A stretch of 64,000 bases of DNA from DASPNM01 sp035626515 (GCA_035626515.1 DASPNM010000023.1:124001-188000); one strand, 5' to 3'. Positions 33,205-42,790 are shown, numbered from the stretch's first letter. Program-made: numbers and translations. The notes: generated from the sequence alone by a model not told the origin.

Positions 33205-34701
33205 TCAGTTGCTTAGCTTCAGCTCAACACGCCGGTTCCTGGCCTTTTCGGCCTCGCTGGCGCCGCGGCTGAGGGGCTGAGTGGGGCCGTAGCCGCGGGC
33301 GTTAAGCCGGTGCTCGCTGATCCCGCGGGAGTGCAAATAGTTTTTAACAGTTTCCGCCCGTTTCTGAGAAAGCTTCATGTTTGCGTCCAGGGTTCCGTCA
33401 TTGCTCGTGTGTCCCTCGATCTGCAATTTTATCTGGGGATACTCACTGAGCAGTTTCGCGAGCTCATCCAAAACCTTTCTCGATTCAGATAGCAGCTCCG
33501 CCGCACCCTTTTCAAAATGGATTTGGCGCGCCGCCATGTTCACCTCTTCGATCACCTTTTCGGTCACCACGGGGCATCCCTTTTGTTCCTGCGTGCCTTT
33601 ATGATACGGGCAGTGGTCGCTTTCATCATCCACCCCATCGCCGTCGCCGTCCGGAATAGGACATCCTGCGTAGCGTCCGTAGCCTGCGCGGGTGGGACAC
33701 ATATCTTCTTCGTCATTTACTCCGTCCTTGTCCGTATCCGGCACCGGGCAACCGTTATACTTTTTGGGGCCCGCCTCGGAAGGACATCGGTCCTCGTTAT
33801 CATAAACGCCGTCGGAATCAATGTCCGCTACGGGACAACCGCTGCTGACCATATTGCCCGGAACGTCAGGGCACTTGTCCTGCAGGTCGGCAATCCCGTC
33901 GGCATCCCTATCCGGGCATCCCCTGCTGATCGTGGGTCCCGCTCGCGTGGGACATTCATCTTCGGTATCGGCGATGCCATCACCGTCTCGGTCCCTGGAT
34001 CCGCCTGCTTCACCCGGTCGTCCGAGATAAACACCCAACGTGGCCCCGAGCAAGCGGTGCTTGTAGTCCGACGCCGTGTAATTGGCCGGCTCAAAAAAAT
34101 TTCCCAATCCGCGACTGTACAGTGCAAGCAGGAAAACGCGACCCGATTCAAATCCTGCCAGGGCATCGATGCCTGCTCCCAGGACGGAATATTGTCCGGC
34201 CCCGTTGCCGACAGGGGGGTCCTCGTTCGTCGACTCTTCGACTGACCCGTCGAAGTAAAAAGTTTGTGTTCTGATCTTTCCGTTGAAGAAGAATGAGAAG
34301 CTCGGACCTCCGCCGGCAATAAACCGGAATTTTTTTCCGAGCCGAAGCATAAAATGCATCGGAAAATCGATGTAGTTGATGTACTCATCCGTTTTTAGCT
34401 GCACCACCGGGCCTGCACTTGTGTCGTACGTTTTCGCGAACCGGCGCCCTTTATTATAGAAACTTACGCCAGGCCGGAACGACAGCTTTGATCCCGGGCG
34501 AAAGGGCAGGTCGGCAACCAGGCCAAAGTGTACGCCGGTGCGCCCGCTGTAGCCAGTTCGGAGACTGTCGAAGTTGCTGAGATTGTTCATTTCGTCGACG
34601 TCCGACTGGTGGGCGCCCGCCGTGAAGGCTACACGCACCTGGGAAAACAGGGGACAAAACGGAAGAAACAGGATGAAGAGTACGAAAGTGGGTCTTTTCA
34701 T
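33205..34701 (-). CDS. OmpA-family protein with thrombospondin type 3 repeats
   Basis: 498 aa. Signal peptide (1-20), an N-terminal beta-barrel-like domain (about 22-235), five calcium-binding thrombospondin type 3 repeats (about 240-375; each with D.D.DG..D..D.CP spaced about 25 residues, as in DRDGDGIADTEDECP), and a C-terminal OmpA domain (about 390-498) with LQIEGHTSNDGTLDANMKLSQKRAETVKNYL split across its peptidoglycan-binding loop and ending RNRRVELKL. It tethers the outer membrane to peptidoglycan. The architecture is common in Bacteroidota. Located between the subtilase and aldehyde dehydrogenase genes. Confidence 0.93.
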   Translation of the reverse strand: MKRPTFVLFILFLPFCPLFSQVRVAFTAGAHQSDVDEMNNLSNFDSLRTGYSGRTGVHFGLVADLPFRPGSKLSFRPGVSFYNKGRRFAKTYDTSAGPVVQLKTDEYINYIDFPMHFMLRLGKKFRFIAGGGPSFSFFFNGKIRTQTFYFDGSVEESTNEDPPVGNGAGQYSVLGAGIDALAGFESGRVFLLALYSRGLGNFFEPANYTASDYKHRLLGATLGVYLGRPGEAGGSRDRDGDGIADTEDECPTRAGPTISRGCPDRDADGIADLQDKCPDVPGNMVSSGCPVADIDSDGVYDNEDRCPSEAGPKKYNGCPVPDTDKDGVNDEEDMCPTRAGYGRYAGCPIPDGDGDGVDDESDHCPYHKGTQEQKGCPVVTEKVIEEVNMAARQIHFEKGAAELLSESRKVLDELAKLLSEYPQIKLQIEGHTSNDGTLDANMKLSQKRAETVKNYLHSRGISEHRLNARGYGPTQPLSRGASEAEKARNRRVELKLSN

Positions 34702-34755
34702 GTGGCTTTTGATCTTGTTTCAAAAATCCGACATTTTTTGCAGAAAACGTGGCGG

Positions 34756-36279
34756 CTAAAGATCGAAGCGAATTCCCTGGGCCAGCGGAAGATCATTGCT
34801 GTAGTTGATAGTGTTCGTCTGGCGCCGCATGTACTGCTTCCACGCGTCGCTACCGCTTTCGCGGCCGCCGCCTGTTTCTTTTTCTCCGCCAAATGCCCCG
34901 CCGATTTCGGCGCCACTCGTACCGATATTCACGTTCGCAATGCCGCAGTCGCTGCCCGCATGTGAAAGGAACTGTTCGGCTTCTGCGAGATTCATCGTCA
35001 TGATCGAAGACGACAGGCCCTGAGGTACATTATTCTGGATTTGAATTGCGTCTTCGAGATTTGAGTAACGCATCAGGTAGAGAATAGGAGCAAAGGTCTC
35101 CTGCTTTGCGATTTCCAGATCCGGCTGCACCTCGGCAATACAGGGCTTCACATAACATCCGCTTTCAAAACCTTGTCCTGTCAGCACTCCTCCTTCAACA
35201 ATGAATTTCCCTCCCTGTGACCTGCATTTTTCAATTGCTTCCTGGTAGAGCCGAACGGCGTCTTTGTCGATCAGCGGACCCACATGGTTTCCTTCTTCCA
35301 GTGGATTGCCGATCCGCAGCTGACCATACGCCTTCACCAGCCGCGCCTTCACTTCCTCGTACACCTGATCGTGAACGATCAGCCGGCGCGTGGTGGTGCA
35401 ACGTTGCCCCGCCGTGCCTACCGCGCCAAAAAGCGCACCGCGAATCGCCACGTCGAGGTTGGCGTGCTTTGAAATGATGATCGCATTGTTACCACCCAGT
35501 TCGAGAAGCGACCGTCCCAGCCTTCGCGCCACTGTTTCGCCGACCGCCTTGCCCATACGTGTGGAGCCCGTAGCAGAAACAAGCGGAATTCGCTCGTCAG
35601 CTGCAAGCCACGCGCCTACATCCCGACCTCCGTTCACCAGGCAGCATACCCCTTCAGGCACCCGATTTTTTGCAAACACGTCGCTGATGATAAGCTGGCA
35701 GGCAACTGCGCACAGCGGAGTTTTTTCCGATGGTTTCCACACACAAACGTCGCCGCAAATCCATGCGAGCATCGAATTCCAGCTCCAGACAGCTACCGGG
35801 AAGTTGAATGCGGAAATGATGGCTACGATCCCAAGCGGGTGGTACTGCTCGTACATGCGGTGCGCCGGGCGCTCGCTGTGCATCGTGAATCCATAAAGCT
35901 GCCGCGACTGACCGACGGCAAAATCACAGATATCAATCATTTCCTGCACCTCGCCGAATCCTTCCTGCAGGCTCTTTCCCGTTTCATAGGACACCAGCTT
36001 CCCAAGCGGTTCTTTATACTTCCTCAGGGCGGCGCCAACCTGCCGAACCACTTCCCCTCGTTTAGGCGCCGGCCAGAGCCGCCATTCGTAAAATGCCTTT
36101 GAAGCAGAAGTGATCACTCCCTCATAAGCTGCCTGATCCGCGGCTGTCACCGAACCGATCAGGCGGCCCGAGACGGGTGAATAGGAATCCAGCGTTTCGC
36201 CGGACGATGTTATCCATTCAAGTCCGGTGCTGACGCCGGCGTTCACCTCCTGCAGCCGAAGCGTTTTCAAAAAATCCAT
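34756..36279 (-). CDS. amaB: Aldehyde dehydrogenase, alpha-aminoadipate-semialdehyde (ALDH7) type
   Basis: 507 aa NAD(P)-dependent dehydrogenase. Catalytic Cys294 (GTAGQRCTTTRRL), general base Glu260 (LLELGGNNA), and cofactor-binding FNFPVAVWSWN and GSTRMGKAV. The end GGEKETGGGRESGSDAWKQYMRRQTNTINY and the CTTTRR sequence after Cys are marks of the ALDH7A1/AmaB group, which oxidises L-2-aminoadipate-6-semialdehyde in lysine breakdown. No other lysine-pathway gene is adjacent, so the substrate is an inference from family. Confidence 0.85.
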   Translation of the reverse strand: MDFLKTLRLQEVNAGVSTGLEWITSSGETLDSYSPVSGRLIGSVTAADQAAYEGVITSASKAFYEWRLWPAPKRGEVVRQVGAALRKYKEPLGKLVSYETGKSLQEGFGEVQEMIDICDFAVGQSRQLYGFTMHSERPAHRMYEQYHPLGIVAIISAFNFPVAVWSWNSMLAWICGDVCVWKPSEKTPLCAVACQLIISDVFAKNRVPEGVCCLVNGGRDVGAWLAADERIPLVSATGSTRMGKAVGETVARRLGRSLLELGGNNAIIISKHANLDVAIRGALFGAVGTAGQRCTTTRRLIVHDQVYEEVKARLVKAYGQLRIGNPLEEGNHVGPLIDKDAVRLYQEAIEKCRSQGGKFIVEGGVLTGQGFESGCYVKPCIAEVQPDLEIAKQETFAPILYLMRYSNLEDAIQIQNNVPQGLSSSIMTMNLAEAEQFLSHAGSDCGIANVNIGTSGAEIGGAFGGEKETGGGRESGSDAWKQYMRRQTNTINYSNDLPLAQGIRFDL

Positions 36280-36333
36280 GCTTGTCGATTGAAAGACAAA
36301 AATCCAGATTATTTGGTAAAGAAGTCCGGTGGA

Positions 36334-37149
36334 TCAGTACTGTTCCCTGTCGCTGGGAAAATCTTCCGACTTCACATCGCGGATGTATTGCTGTACCGCC
36401 GTGGTAGCCTGTTCGTGGATGTTCAGATACTGACGCAGAAAACGGGGCTTGAACTCAGTGTTTATTCCGAGCATGTCATGCATTACCAGCACCTGCCCGT
36501 CACAGTCCTTTCCGGCGCCGATGCCAATTGTAGGGATGGACACACTTCGCGTGACCTCGCGAGCGAGCTCGGCCGGAATTTTCTCGAGCACAACCGCGAA
36601 ACAACCTGCTTTTTCCAGGAGGCGCGCGTCACGGCGAAGCTTGTTCGCCTCGTCCTCCTCCTTAGCCCGTACTGTATAGGTTCCGAACTTGTAAATGGAT
36701 TGCGGAGTGAGACCCAGGTGTCCCATTACCGGGATTCCCGCGGATACGATCCGCCGGATCGCTTCCACCACTTCTTCGCCCCCCTCCATCTTAACAGAAT
36801 GTGCTCCGGTTTCCTTCATGATCCGGATGGCCGAAGCCAGCGCGATGTCTGAATTGGACTGGTAAGAGCCAAAGGGAAGATCCACTACCACCAGGCAACG
36901 ATCCACTCCGCGGATTACGGACTGGGCATGATAGATCATCTGATCGAGCGTAATGGGCAGGGTGGTTTCATGACCAGCCATGACATTCGACGCCGAATCG
37001 CCGACGAGGATGACGTCGATTCCTGCGGAATCGAAAAGCCGGGCGAAAGAAAAATCGTAAGCCGTGAGCATGCTGATTTTCTCCCCGGCCTTTTTCATTT
37101 TCTGGAGGGTGTTGGTGGTCACCTTCCGGATCTCCTTTTGTTCGGTCAT
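36334..37149 (-). CDS. panB: 3-methyl-2-oxobutanoate hydroxymethyltransferase
   Basis: 271 aa. First committed step to pantothenate: adds hydroxymethyl from methylene-THF to alpha-ketoisovalerate. Motifs: MLTAYDFSFARLFDSAGIDVILVGDS (Mg/substrate), GHETTLPITLDQM, VVVDLPFGSYQ, VKMEGG, IPVMGHLGLTPQS and IGIGAGKDCDGQVLVMHDMLG. Normal length. panC is 4.7 kb away on the same strand, with no panD between them. Confidence 0.96.
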   Translation of the reverse strand: MTEQKEIRKVTTNTLQKMKKAGEKISMLTAYDFSFARLFDSAGIDVILVGDSASNVMAGHETTLPITLDQMIYHAQSVIRGVDRCLVVVDLPFGSYQSNSDIALASAIRIMKETGAHSVKMEGGEEVVEAIRRIVSAGIPVMGHLGLTPQSIYKFGTYTVRAKEEDEANKLRRDARLLEKAGCFAVVLEKIPAELAREVTRSVSIPTIGIGAGKDCDGQVLVMHDMLGINTEFKPRFLRQYLNIHEQATTAVQQYIRDVKSEDFPSDREQY

Positions 37150-37224
37150 ACCTGTGTTTTCAGGTTTGCAGCCTCAATTTAGAACAGTAAATATAGCGGT
37201 TAATTCTTGCGACGTTTTACGGCC

Positions 37225-38136
37225 TCATGCCTCATCCGCAGGGGCCGTCTTCCGGCTTTCGCGGACTTCTTCGTATAGAATATGGATAAGACCGTCTGCA
37301 AGACCGATTTTCGGCACATAGATCTCGAAAGCTTCCGCCCATCGCATCACGTTGATGTACACGAGGAGAGCCGGCACGATCACGTCCGCGCGGTCTTCCC
37401 TCAGTTTGTACAGACTGATGCGCTGCTCCACCGTCATGCTGCTGAATTCCCTGTAATAGCTCCGCAGCAAGTCGAGCGTCAGCGGTTTTCCTTCCTTTTT
37501 CTTCGAAAGACTGAATATTTTATTGATGTTGCCGCCGGAACCAATCGCCGTTACGTGGTGATAACCTTTTGTATTCTTTGCGATGAACTCCTTCATTGCG
37601 TCCCAGTTCGCTTCGGTGACCTGATTTTTCAAAATGCGGATCGTCCCGATATTGAACGATTCTTTGAACACCAGCCGGCCATCGCTGAAAAAGGTGAGTT
37701 CTGTGCTCCCTCCACCAACGTCGATGTACAAATACGATTCGTTGGCCGTCATATTTTCCGCTATGTGATTCTCGTAGATCAGGGACGCTTCCTGCTGGCC
37801 GCTGATGATCTCGATCGTGATTCCCGTTTCCTGCTTTACCTTGCGAATCACTTCCTCAGCGTTGGCGGCGTCCCGCATGGCCGACGTGGCGCAGGCCTTG
37901 ACGTGCTTCACCTCGTATACATCCAGTAGCAGCTTGTAGGCTCTGACGGTTTTAATGATTTTTTCAATACGCGCAGCACTGATGAGTCCCCGGTCGAATA
38001 CGTCGAAACCCAGCCTGAGCGGAACGCGCACCAGCGCCACCTTCACGAACTCGGGAGCATTCTGGGGACCGGGAATGATGTCGGAGACAAGCAAACGCGC
38101 TGCATTGCTCCCGATATCAATGGCTGCCAACCGCAC
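37225..38136 (-). CDS. ppx: Exopolyphosphatase / Ppx-GppA family phosphatase
   Basis: 303 aa, the short two-domain form. ASKHA-fold ATPase motifs: phosphate-1 loop LAAIDIGSNAARLLV, CATSAMRDAANAEEV, and phosphate-2 loop YIDVGGGSTELTFF; AIGSGGNINKIF follows. Hydrolyses polyphosphate or pppGpp; in this short form exopolyphosphatase is more often proposed. Its start overlaps the end of ppk1 by 20 bp, so the synthesis and breakdown enzymes are translationally coupled by layout. Lacks the C-terminal HD-like domain of E. coli Ppx. Confidence 0.9.
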   Translation of the reverse strand: MRLAAIDIGSNAARLLVSDIIPGPQNAPEFVKVALVRVPLRLGFDVFDRGLISAARIEKIIKTVRAYKLLLDVYEVKHVKACATSAMRDAANAEEVIRKVKQETGITIEIISGQQEASLIYENHIAENMTANESYLYIDVGGGSTELTFFSDGRLVFKESFNIGTIRILKNQVTEANWDAMKEFIAKNTKGYHHVTAIGSGGNINKIFSLSKKKEGKPLTLDLLRSYYREFSSMTVEQRISLYKLREDRADVIVPALLVYINVMRWAEAFEIYVPKIGLADGLIHILYEEVRESRKTAPADEA

Positions 38137-40213
38137 TCGGTATCTGTATTTTCTTGCTCAGGTAATTGTAAGTTTCCAGCTGCGACCTGACTTTTTTCCG
38201 GGAGGTTCGTACGTATTCATTGCTGAGGTTGTTGTCCAGCCACCGGGCCTTGACATTATCCTGCAGCTGTATGTCCAGGATGTCGATGATCTCCTTTTTG
38301 ATCCGGTCGTCCCAGACCGGGCAGGTCACTTCCACACGATGATCCATGTTTCTCACCATCCAGTCAGCCGAAGATAAAAAAACTTTGGGCATACCCTTGT
38401 TGTTGAACACCCAAATCCGCGCGTGCTCGAGGTATTCATCCACGATACTGATAGCCGTCACCTTGCCGCGGAATTTTTCGTTTTCCGTCATCATGCAGCA
38501 AATACCTCTTACGATGAGCCGCACTTCTACGCCGGCCTTGGCCGCTTCATAAAGTTTCGTGATCAGTTGTTCGTCGGAAAGCGAGTTCATCTTGAGCGTC
38601 ACTCCCGCATGGTTCTTTTTTTTCTTTGCGTGCCGGATCTCTTCGTCAATCAGCCGGAGCATTTCCTTGCGGCTGTACCACGGACTGGGAATGATACTCT
38701 GGCAGTCTTTCAGGAACTGCACGTTCTTGGGCTGCTCGATGAAGTTAAAAACGCGGTTCAGGTCGGCCATGATTTTCTGGTTCGAGGTCAGCAAAAACGA
38801 ATCGGCATACACCAGTGCCGTTTTCTCATTCAGGTTCCCCGTGCCTACAAAGCCGTAAAGGATGTTCTGTTCCTTCGTTTTCTTCCGGATCACGCACATC
38901 TTGGAGTGTACTTTCATGTTCTGGATGCCTACCAGCACGTTTACGCCTTCTTCTTCCAAACGCTCTTTCCATTCCAGGTTCGCCTCTTCGTCAAAGCGCG
39001 CCGTGAGCTCGAGCATGACCGTGACCGCTTTGCCATTGCGGACAGCGTTGATGAGAGCGTTGACAATCTTCGACTGTAGCGCGAGCCGGTAACAGGTGAT
39101 CTTGATCGATGTCACCTCCGGATCGATCGCAGCCTCCCGCAGCAGGTCAATGATGGGGTTGAAGGACTGGTAGGGGACGTGCAGCATAATATCGTGTTCC
39201 ATCACTGCATCGCTCACCCGTTTTCCCGCCAGTAACGGATGCTGGAGCGACTTCCGCCGCTTGTTCTTCTGCGAAAAAACATCTTCAGGAAAATCCATGA
39301 AGTGCCGGAAATTGTGGATCCGACCGCCCGGGATGAGGCTGCCTTTCTTCGAAAGGTTAAGCCTGCGAATGAGGTACTCGAGCAGCCCCGGGTCCATTTC
39401 GCGGTCGTAGACAAACCGCACCGGTTTGCCCTTTCGGCGGTTCTTCAGTCCTTTTTCGATCTTCTGAATGAGGCTTGTGGAAATATCGTTATCAATGTCC
39501 AGCTCCGCATCGCGGGTAACTTTAAAAATATAGGAGCTGTACTGATCATAACCGAAATAAGAGAAAATCACCGGGAGGTTGAACCGGATCACGTCCTCCA
39601 GGAGGACGATGTGATGCTCGTCCGTCTTTGTGGAAGGGAGTTTTAGAAAACGCCCCAGGTACCGCGTGGGGATCTCGATCAGCGCGTATTTCTTTTTGAA
39701 GGGCGAGTCCTTGCGCCACATGACCACTGCCAGGTAGATGGACCGGTCGCGGAGGTAAGGAAACTCGGGAATGCTTTCGATCATCAACGGTATCACATTT
39801 GGGCTTACCTCTTCTTCATAATACCGCCGCACGAATTCCTGTTGCTGTGCATTTAGATCCTTCTCCGTGACAAGGAAGATCTTTTCTTTTTTCAACTCCT
39901 CCATGATCCCCTCCCAGATCCGGTTGAACTCACTCTGCTGATTGAGCACGATGAGCTGTATTTCGTCCAGGATCCGCTCCGGCTCGGACTCGAGATGGAC
40001 GTTGGCTTTCGAACCGAGATCAATCATCCGTTTGAGGGTCGCCACGCGCACGCGAAAAAATTCATCCAGGTTATTGGAAAAAATTCCGAGAAAGCGCACG
40101 CGTTCCCTGAGGGAAACGGTGGGATCGGCGGCCTCCTGCAGCACGCGCTCGTTGAATGAAAGCCAGCTGATATCGCGCGGGATGAGTTTTTTCTTGAGGT
40201 GTGCCATATCCAT
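38117..40213 (-). CDS. ppk1: Polyphosphate kinase 1
   Basis: 698 aa; start ATG 40213, with a second ATG at 40207. Makes polyphosphate reversibly from ATP. Domain order N (RDISWLSFNERVLQEA), H (FLGIFSNNLDEFFRVRVA), C1 and C2; the autophosphorylated His lies in MKVHSKMCVIRK, with FVGTGNLNEKTALVYAD downstream. Typical PPK1 length. First of the ppk1-ppx pair; 47 bp below rfaE2 on the same strand. Confidence 0.95.
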   Translation of the reverse strand: MDMAHLKKKLIPRDISWLSFNERVLQEAADPTVSLRERVRFLGIFSNNLDEFFRVRVATLKRMIDLGSKANVHLESEPERILDEIQLIVLNQQSEFNRIWEGIMEELKKEKIFLVTEKDLNAQQQEFVRRYYEEEVSPNVIPLMIESIPEFPYLRDRSIYLAVVMWRKDSPFKKKYALIEIPTRYLGRFLKLPSTKTDEHHIVLLEDVIRFNLPVIFSYFGYDQYSSYIFKVTRDAELDIDNDISTSLIQKIEKGLKNRRKGKPVRFVYDREMDPGLLEYLIRRLNLSKKGSLIPGGRIHNFRHFMDFPEDVFSQKNKRRKSLQHPLLAGKRVSDAVMEHDIMLHVPYQSFNPIIDLLREAAIDPEVTSIKITCYRLALQSKIVNALINAVRNGKAVTVMLELTARFDEEANLEWKERLEEEGVNVLVGIQNMKVHSKMCVIRKKTKEQNILYGFVGTGNLNEKTALVYADSFLLTSNQKIMADLNRVFNFIEQPKNVQFLKDCQSIIPSPWYSRKEMLRLIDEEIRHAKKKKNHAGVTLKMNSLSDEQLITKLYEAAKAGVEVRLIVRGICCMMTENEKFRGKVTAISIVDEYLEHARIWVFNNKGMPKVFLSSADWMVRNMDHRVEVTCPVWDDRIKKEIIDILDIQLQDNVKARWLDNNLSNEYVRTSRKKVRSQLETYNYLSKKIQIPSAVGSH

Positions 40214-40260
40214 TGTGCCCCGCAGGGCATGTCATAAATTTTAATCAAGGAACGCCGCGG

Positions 40261-40752
40261 TCATTCTCCGCGAATGCGTCCGATAATAGATGTAGTGGAA
40301 TGTCCTTCGAGCACGGGGTGAATATGCACCCTTCCGCCGTATACCTGCACGTCCCGGGCCCCGGCGATCTGTTCCGGCGTGTAGTCGCCTCCTTTTACCA
40401 GCACGTCGGGACGGATGAGCCGGATAAGTTCCAGGGGTGTGTCTTCTTCGAAAATCACTACCGCATCTACCACAAGCAGCGAAGCAAGCAGCAGCGCGCG
40501 GGCATCCTGGTCGCAAACAGGTCGGTCGGCTCCCTTGAGCCGCTTCACCGAAGCATCCGAATTCAGTCCGACTACCAGCAGGTCTGCCTGGCTCGCGGCC
40601 TCGGCAATTGAATAGATATGTCCCGGATGCAGGATATCAAATACTCCGTTGGTGAAGGCGATCGATTTGCTCAGCAGGCGCCATTGCATCACCCGCCGGC
40701 TGATCTCCGCCACGCTGTAAATCTTGTCGGTCACTAGGTCAGCTCGTCTCAT
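40261..40752 (-). CDS. rfaE2: D-glycero-beta-D-manno-heptose 1-phosphate adenylyltransferase (RfaE2)
   Basis: 163 aa single-domain cytidylyltransferase-like protein. FTNGVFDILHPGHIYSIAEA has the nucleotide-binding HPGH motif, and STTSIIGRI near the C-terminus is the second phosphate-binding motif. Activates heptose-1-P to ADP-heptose for lipopolysaccharide core. The kinase half (RfaE1) is not fused or adjacent. The start region overlaps the flippase-like gene by 14 bp, so the two are coupled. Other small-molecule nucleotidylyltransferases of this family remain a less likely alternative. Confidence 0.9.
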   Translation of the reverse strand: MRRADLVTDKIYSVAEISRRVMQWRLLSKSIAFTNGVFDILHPGHIYSIAEAASQADLLVVGLNSDASVKRLKGADRPVCDQDARALLLASLLVVDAVVIFEEDTPLELIRLIRPDVLVKGGDYTPEQIAGARDVQVYGGRVHIHPVLEGHSTTSIIGRIRGE

Positions 40753-41767
40753 AACTAGTGGGCCTGGGTCTTATTTTATTGTACCAGGGCAGGGCTACAA
40801 AGCTAATCAAACCTCCGAGTAGGATCACCGCGGTTTGAACCAGCCAGAGAATCCACCCGAACGCGAGCGCGATACCTTTCTGCAGTCCGTAGACCATCAT
40901 CGTTTTTTCCAGCAACAGCGCGTAAGCGCCGATTCCACCAGGCGTTACGATCATCCCGATGCTTCCCGCGGAGAGTACCGAAAATGCTTCGCGGATGCCG
41001 TAATGCTGTGTTTCTTTCAGGGCAATAAACCCGATGTAGCCCGCAACCAGGTAGCAGGCCCAGATTCCAACAGTCAGCGCCACGAAAGCGGTTCGCTTTT
41101 TAAGGTGTTGGACGGCGCTGATGCCCTGCCAGACGCGGTGGATGATCTTTCGTATGGCCGCGAAAAGGTCGGCCCAGGTCTTTTTCTTCCGGATCATCCA
41201 TGCAGCAACCACGAGGATGATAGCCGCGACAAGAACGAGCGCAAATATCAAACCCGAAGAATTCTTGCCCTGCGGCTCTTCGGGCGACGAGTAGAAAAAA
41301 GTGCTGACGAGATCAGAGTAGATTCCCGGCTGGATCGCAATGGTAATGGCAAAGACCAGAAGCAGTGTGAGGCCGTCGATGAGACGTTCGAGGATGATCG
41401 TGCCGATGAGCTTGTCCGCCGGCAGCTTTTCATACCTGGCCAGCACGGTGCATTTCAACACTTCTCCTAAACGCGGCACAGCCTGATTGGCGAGGTAGCC
41501 GATCATTACCGCAAAAAACGTGTTCGTCCGGGAAGGAGAGTAGCCCAGTGAATCAATGAGCAGCTTCCAGCGCAGTGCGCGGATGTAGTGGCTGAGAAAA
41601 AGGATGGTGAATACCGGAACGATGAGGTAGTAGCGTGCCGTTTGCAGGGCAGACCGGATATGAGAGCGGTCGGCTGCTGTCAGGTCGCGGATCGACCACC
41701 AGACCAGAAATATGCCCAGGCCGAAAAAGAACACATACTGCAATACCGTGCGCAGCCGCTTCCTCAT
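40739..41767 (-). CDS. Flippase-like / lysylphosphatidylglycerol synthase TM-region protein
   Basis: 342 aa integral membrane protein with about seven to eight transmembrane segments (starting LQYVFFFGLGIFLVWWSI). FFAVMIGYLANQAVPRLGEVLKCTVLARYEKLP is the family signature of the LPG-synthase transmembrane domain, also called UPF0104. Lacks the cytosolic aminoacyl-transfer domain, so it is probably a lipid-linked transport or flippase-like protein. In other Bacteroidota this gene sits near panC; here it is 81 bp downstream of panC and overlaps rfaE2. Confidence 0.88.
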   Translation of the reverse strand: MRKRLRTVLQYVFFFGLGIFLVWWSIRDLTAADRSHIRSALQTARYYLIVPVFTILFLSHYIRALRWKLLIDSLGYSPSRTNTFFAVMIGYLANQAVPRLGEVLKCTVLARYEKLPADKLIGTIILERLIDGLTLLLVFAITIAIQPGIYSDLVSTFFYSSPEEPQGKNSSGLIFALVLVAAIILVVAAWMIRKKKTWADLFAAIRKIIHRVWQGISAVQHLKKRTAFVALTVGIWACYLVAGYIGFIALKETQHYGIREAFSVLSAGSIGMIVTPGGIGAYALLLEKTMMVYGLQKGIALAFGWILWLVQTAVILLGGLISFVALPWYNKIRPRPTSYETS

Positions 41768-41848
41768 ACGAGGGCCGAAAATACTTGGATGCGCGTGAAC
41801 TAAAAAATCAGGCGACGTTCGCGTGCAACAGTACTGTAGCCTCCATTA

Positions 41849-42697
41849 TCAAGGTATCAGTAAATTGTCAATCAGCCGCACGTCGTCGAGGAACACCGCG
41901 GCGAGCGCCACCAGCTTTCTGCGACCGTCCCAATGCTCCGCAGGTTCTAAGGTTTCTGCATTGGCGATCTCAACGTAATCCACGCGAAACCCGTGAGTCT
42001 CGAGCGTCCGCCGGGCGTTGTCGCGGATCGCAGTCAGGGAACCGGCGCCGATTTCATTTCGTATCTCCGACAATGTTTTAAAGATCACGGGTGCGATTGC
42101 CCGCTGTTTATTATTCAACCGGCGGTTGCGACTGCTTTCGGCCAGTCCGTCAGGTTGCCGCCACGTGGGACAAATTACAATTCGGATCGCTTCGCGATGG
42201 GCCAGATAGACCAGCTTTTTTATGACGAGACATTGCTGGTAATCTTTCTGCCCGAGGTAAAGAGTGTGGGGCTGCACGATGTCGAGGAGGCGGTCGACAA
42301 CACGGCAAACTCCCTGAAAATGCCCCGGGCGGTATTCCCCTTCCAGAACGGTCTCAAGGTATCCCAGGTCGAACCGCGAGGTGGTCTCAAGACCGGCCGG
42401 ATATATTTCCTCAACAGATGGAAAAAAAAGAATATCGCATCCTCCGGAAATCAAAAGCCGGATGTCTTCCTCGGTGGAAACCGGATAATTCTTCAAGTCG
42501 GCAGGATCATTAAACTGGGTGGGGTTTACAAAAATGCTGCATATGGAAAGGTCGTTTTCCCGCAGCGAGGTTTCCAGGAGTGAAAGATGGCCGGAATGCA
42601 GCGCGCCCATGGTGGGAACGAAGCCCAGCCGCTTTCCTTTTAATGCCTGTACCTCAAGATAGTTACGCAGTTCGTCCGCTTTCCTGAATAAGATCAT
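41849..42697 (-). CDS. panC: Pantoate-beta-alanine ligase
   Basis: 282 aa. Forms pantothenate from pantoate, beta-alanine and ATP. Motifs: GFVPTMGALHSGHLSL (HIGH-like), SICSIFVNPTQFNDP, DILFFPSVEEIYP, GEYRPGHFQGVCRVVDRL, YLGQKDYQQCLVIKKLV and the KMSKS-like SSRNRRLN. Complete. The aspartate decarboxylase gene panD, which commonly follows panC, is not here. Divergent from the glycogen-synthase-like gene across 93 bp. Confidence 0.96.
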   Translation of the reverse strand: MILFRKADELRNYLEVQALKGKRLGFVPTMGALHSGHLSLLETSLRENDLSICSIFVNPTQFNDPADLKNYPVSTEEDIRLLISGGCDILFFPSVEEIYPAGLETTSRFDLGYLETVLEGEYRPGHFQGVCRVVDRLLDIVQPHTLYLGQKDYQQCLVIKKLVYLAHREAIRIVICPTWRQPDGLAESSRNRRLNNKQRAIAPVIFKTLSEIRNEIGAGSLTAIRDNARRTLETHGFRVDYVEIANAETLEPAEHWDGRRKLVALAAVFLDDVRLIDNLLIP

Positions 42698-42744
42698 GAG
42701 CGGTTGAGGAATTGGTTCTTAGCCCGCATTTAGCCATTATTGGT

Positions 42745-42752
42745 TACCTTTG
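42745..42752 (+). promoter_or_regulatory. -7 box TACCTTTG upstream of the glycogen-synthase-like gene
   Basis: Exact TAnnTTTG match, 38 bp before the ATG at 42791. No clear -33 element. Confidence 0.45.
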
Positions 42753-42790
42753 CGAGCTTTCTAAACGCGGTAAATTAAACCGGGACTTCC

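Noticed and set aside
34756..42697. A dedicated biosynthetic cluster on the minus strand
   Set aside because: Genes belong to separate pathways (pantothenate, polyphosphate, heptose, aldehyde oxidation) and match ordinary core gene order with small changes.
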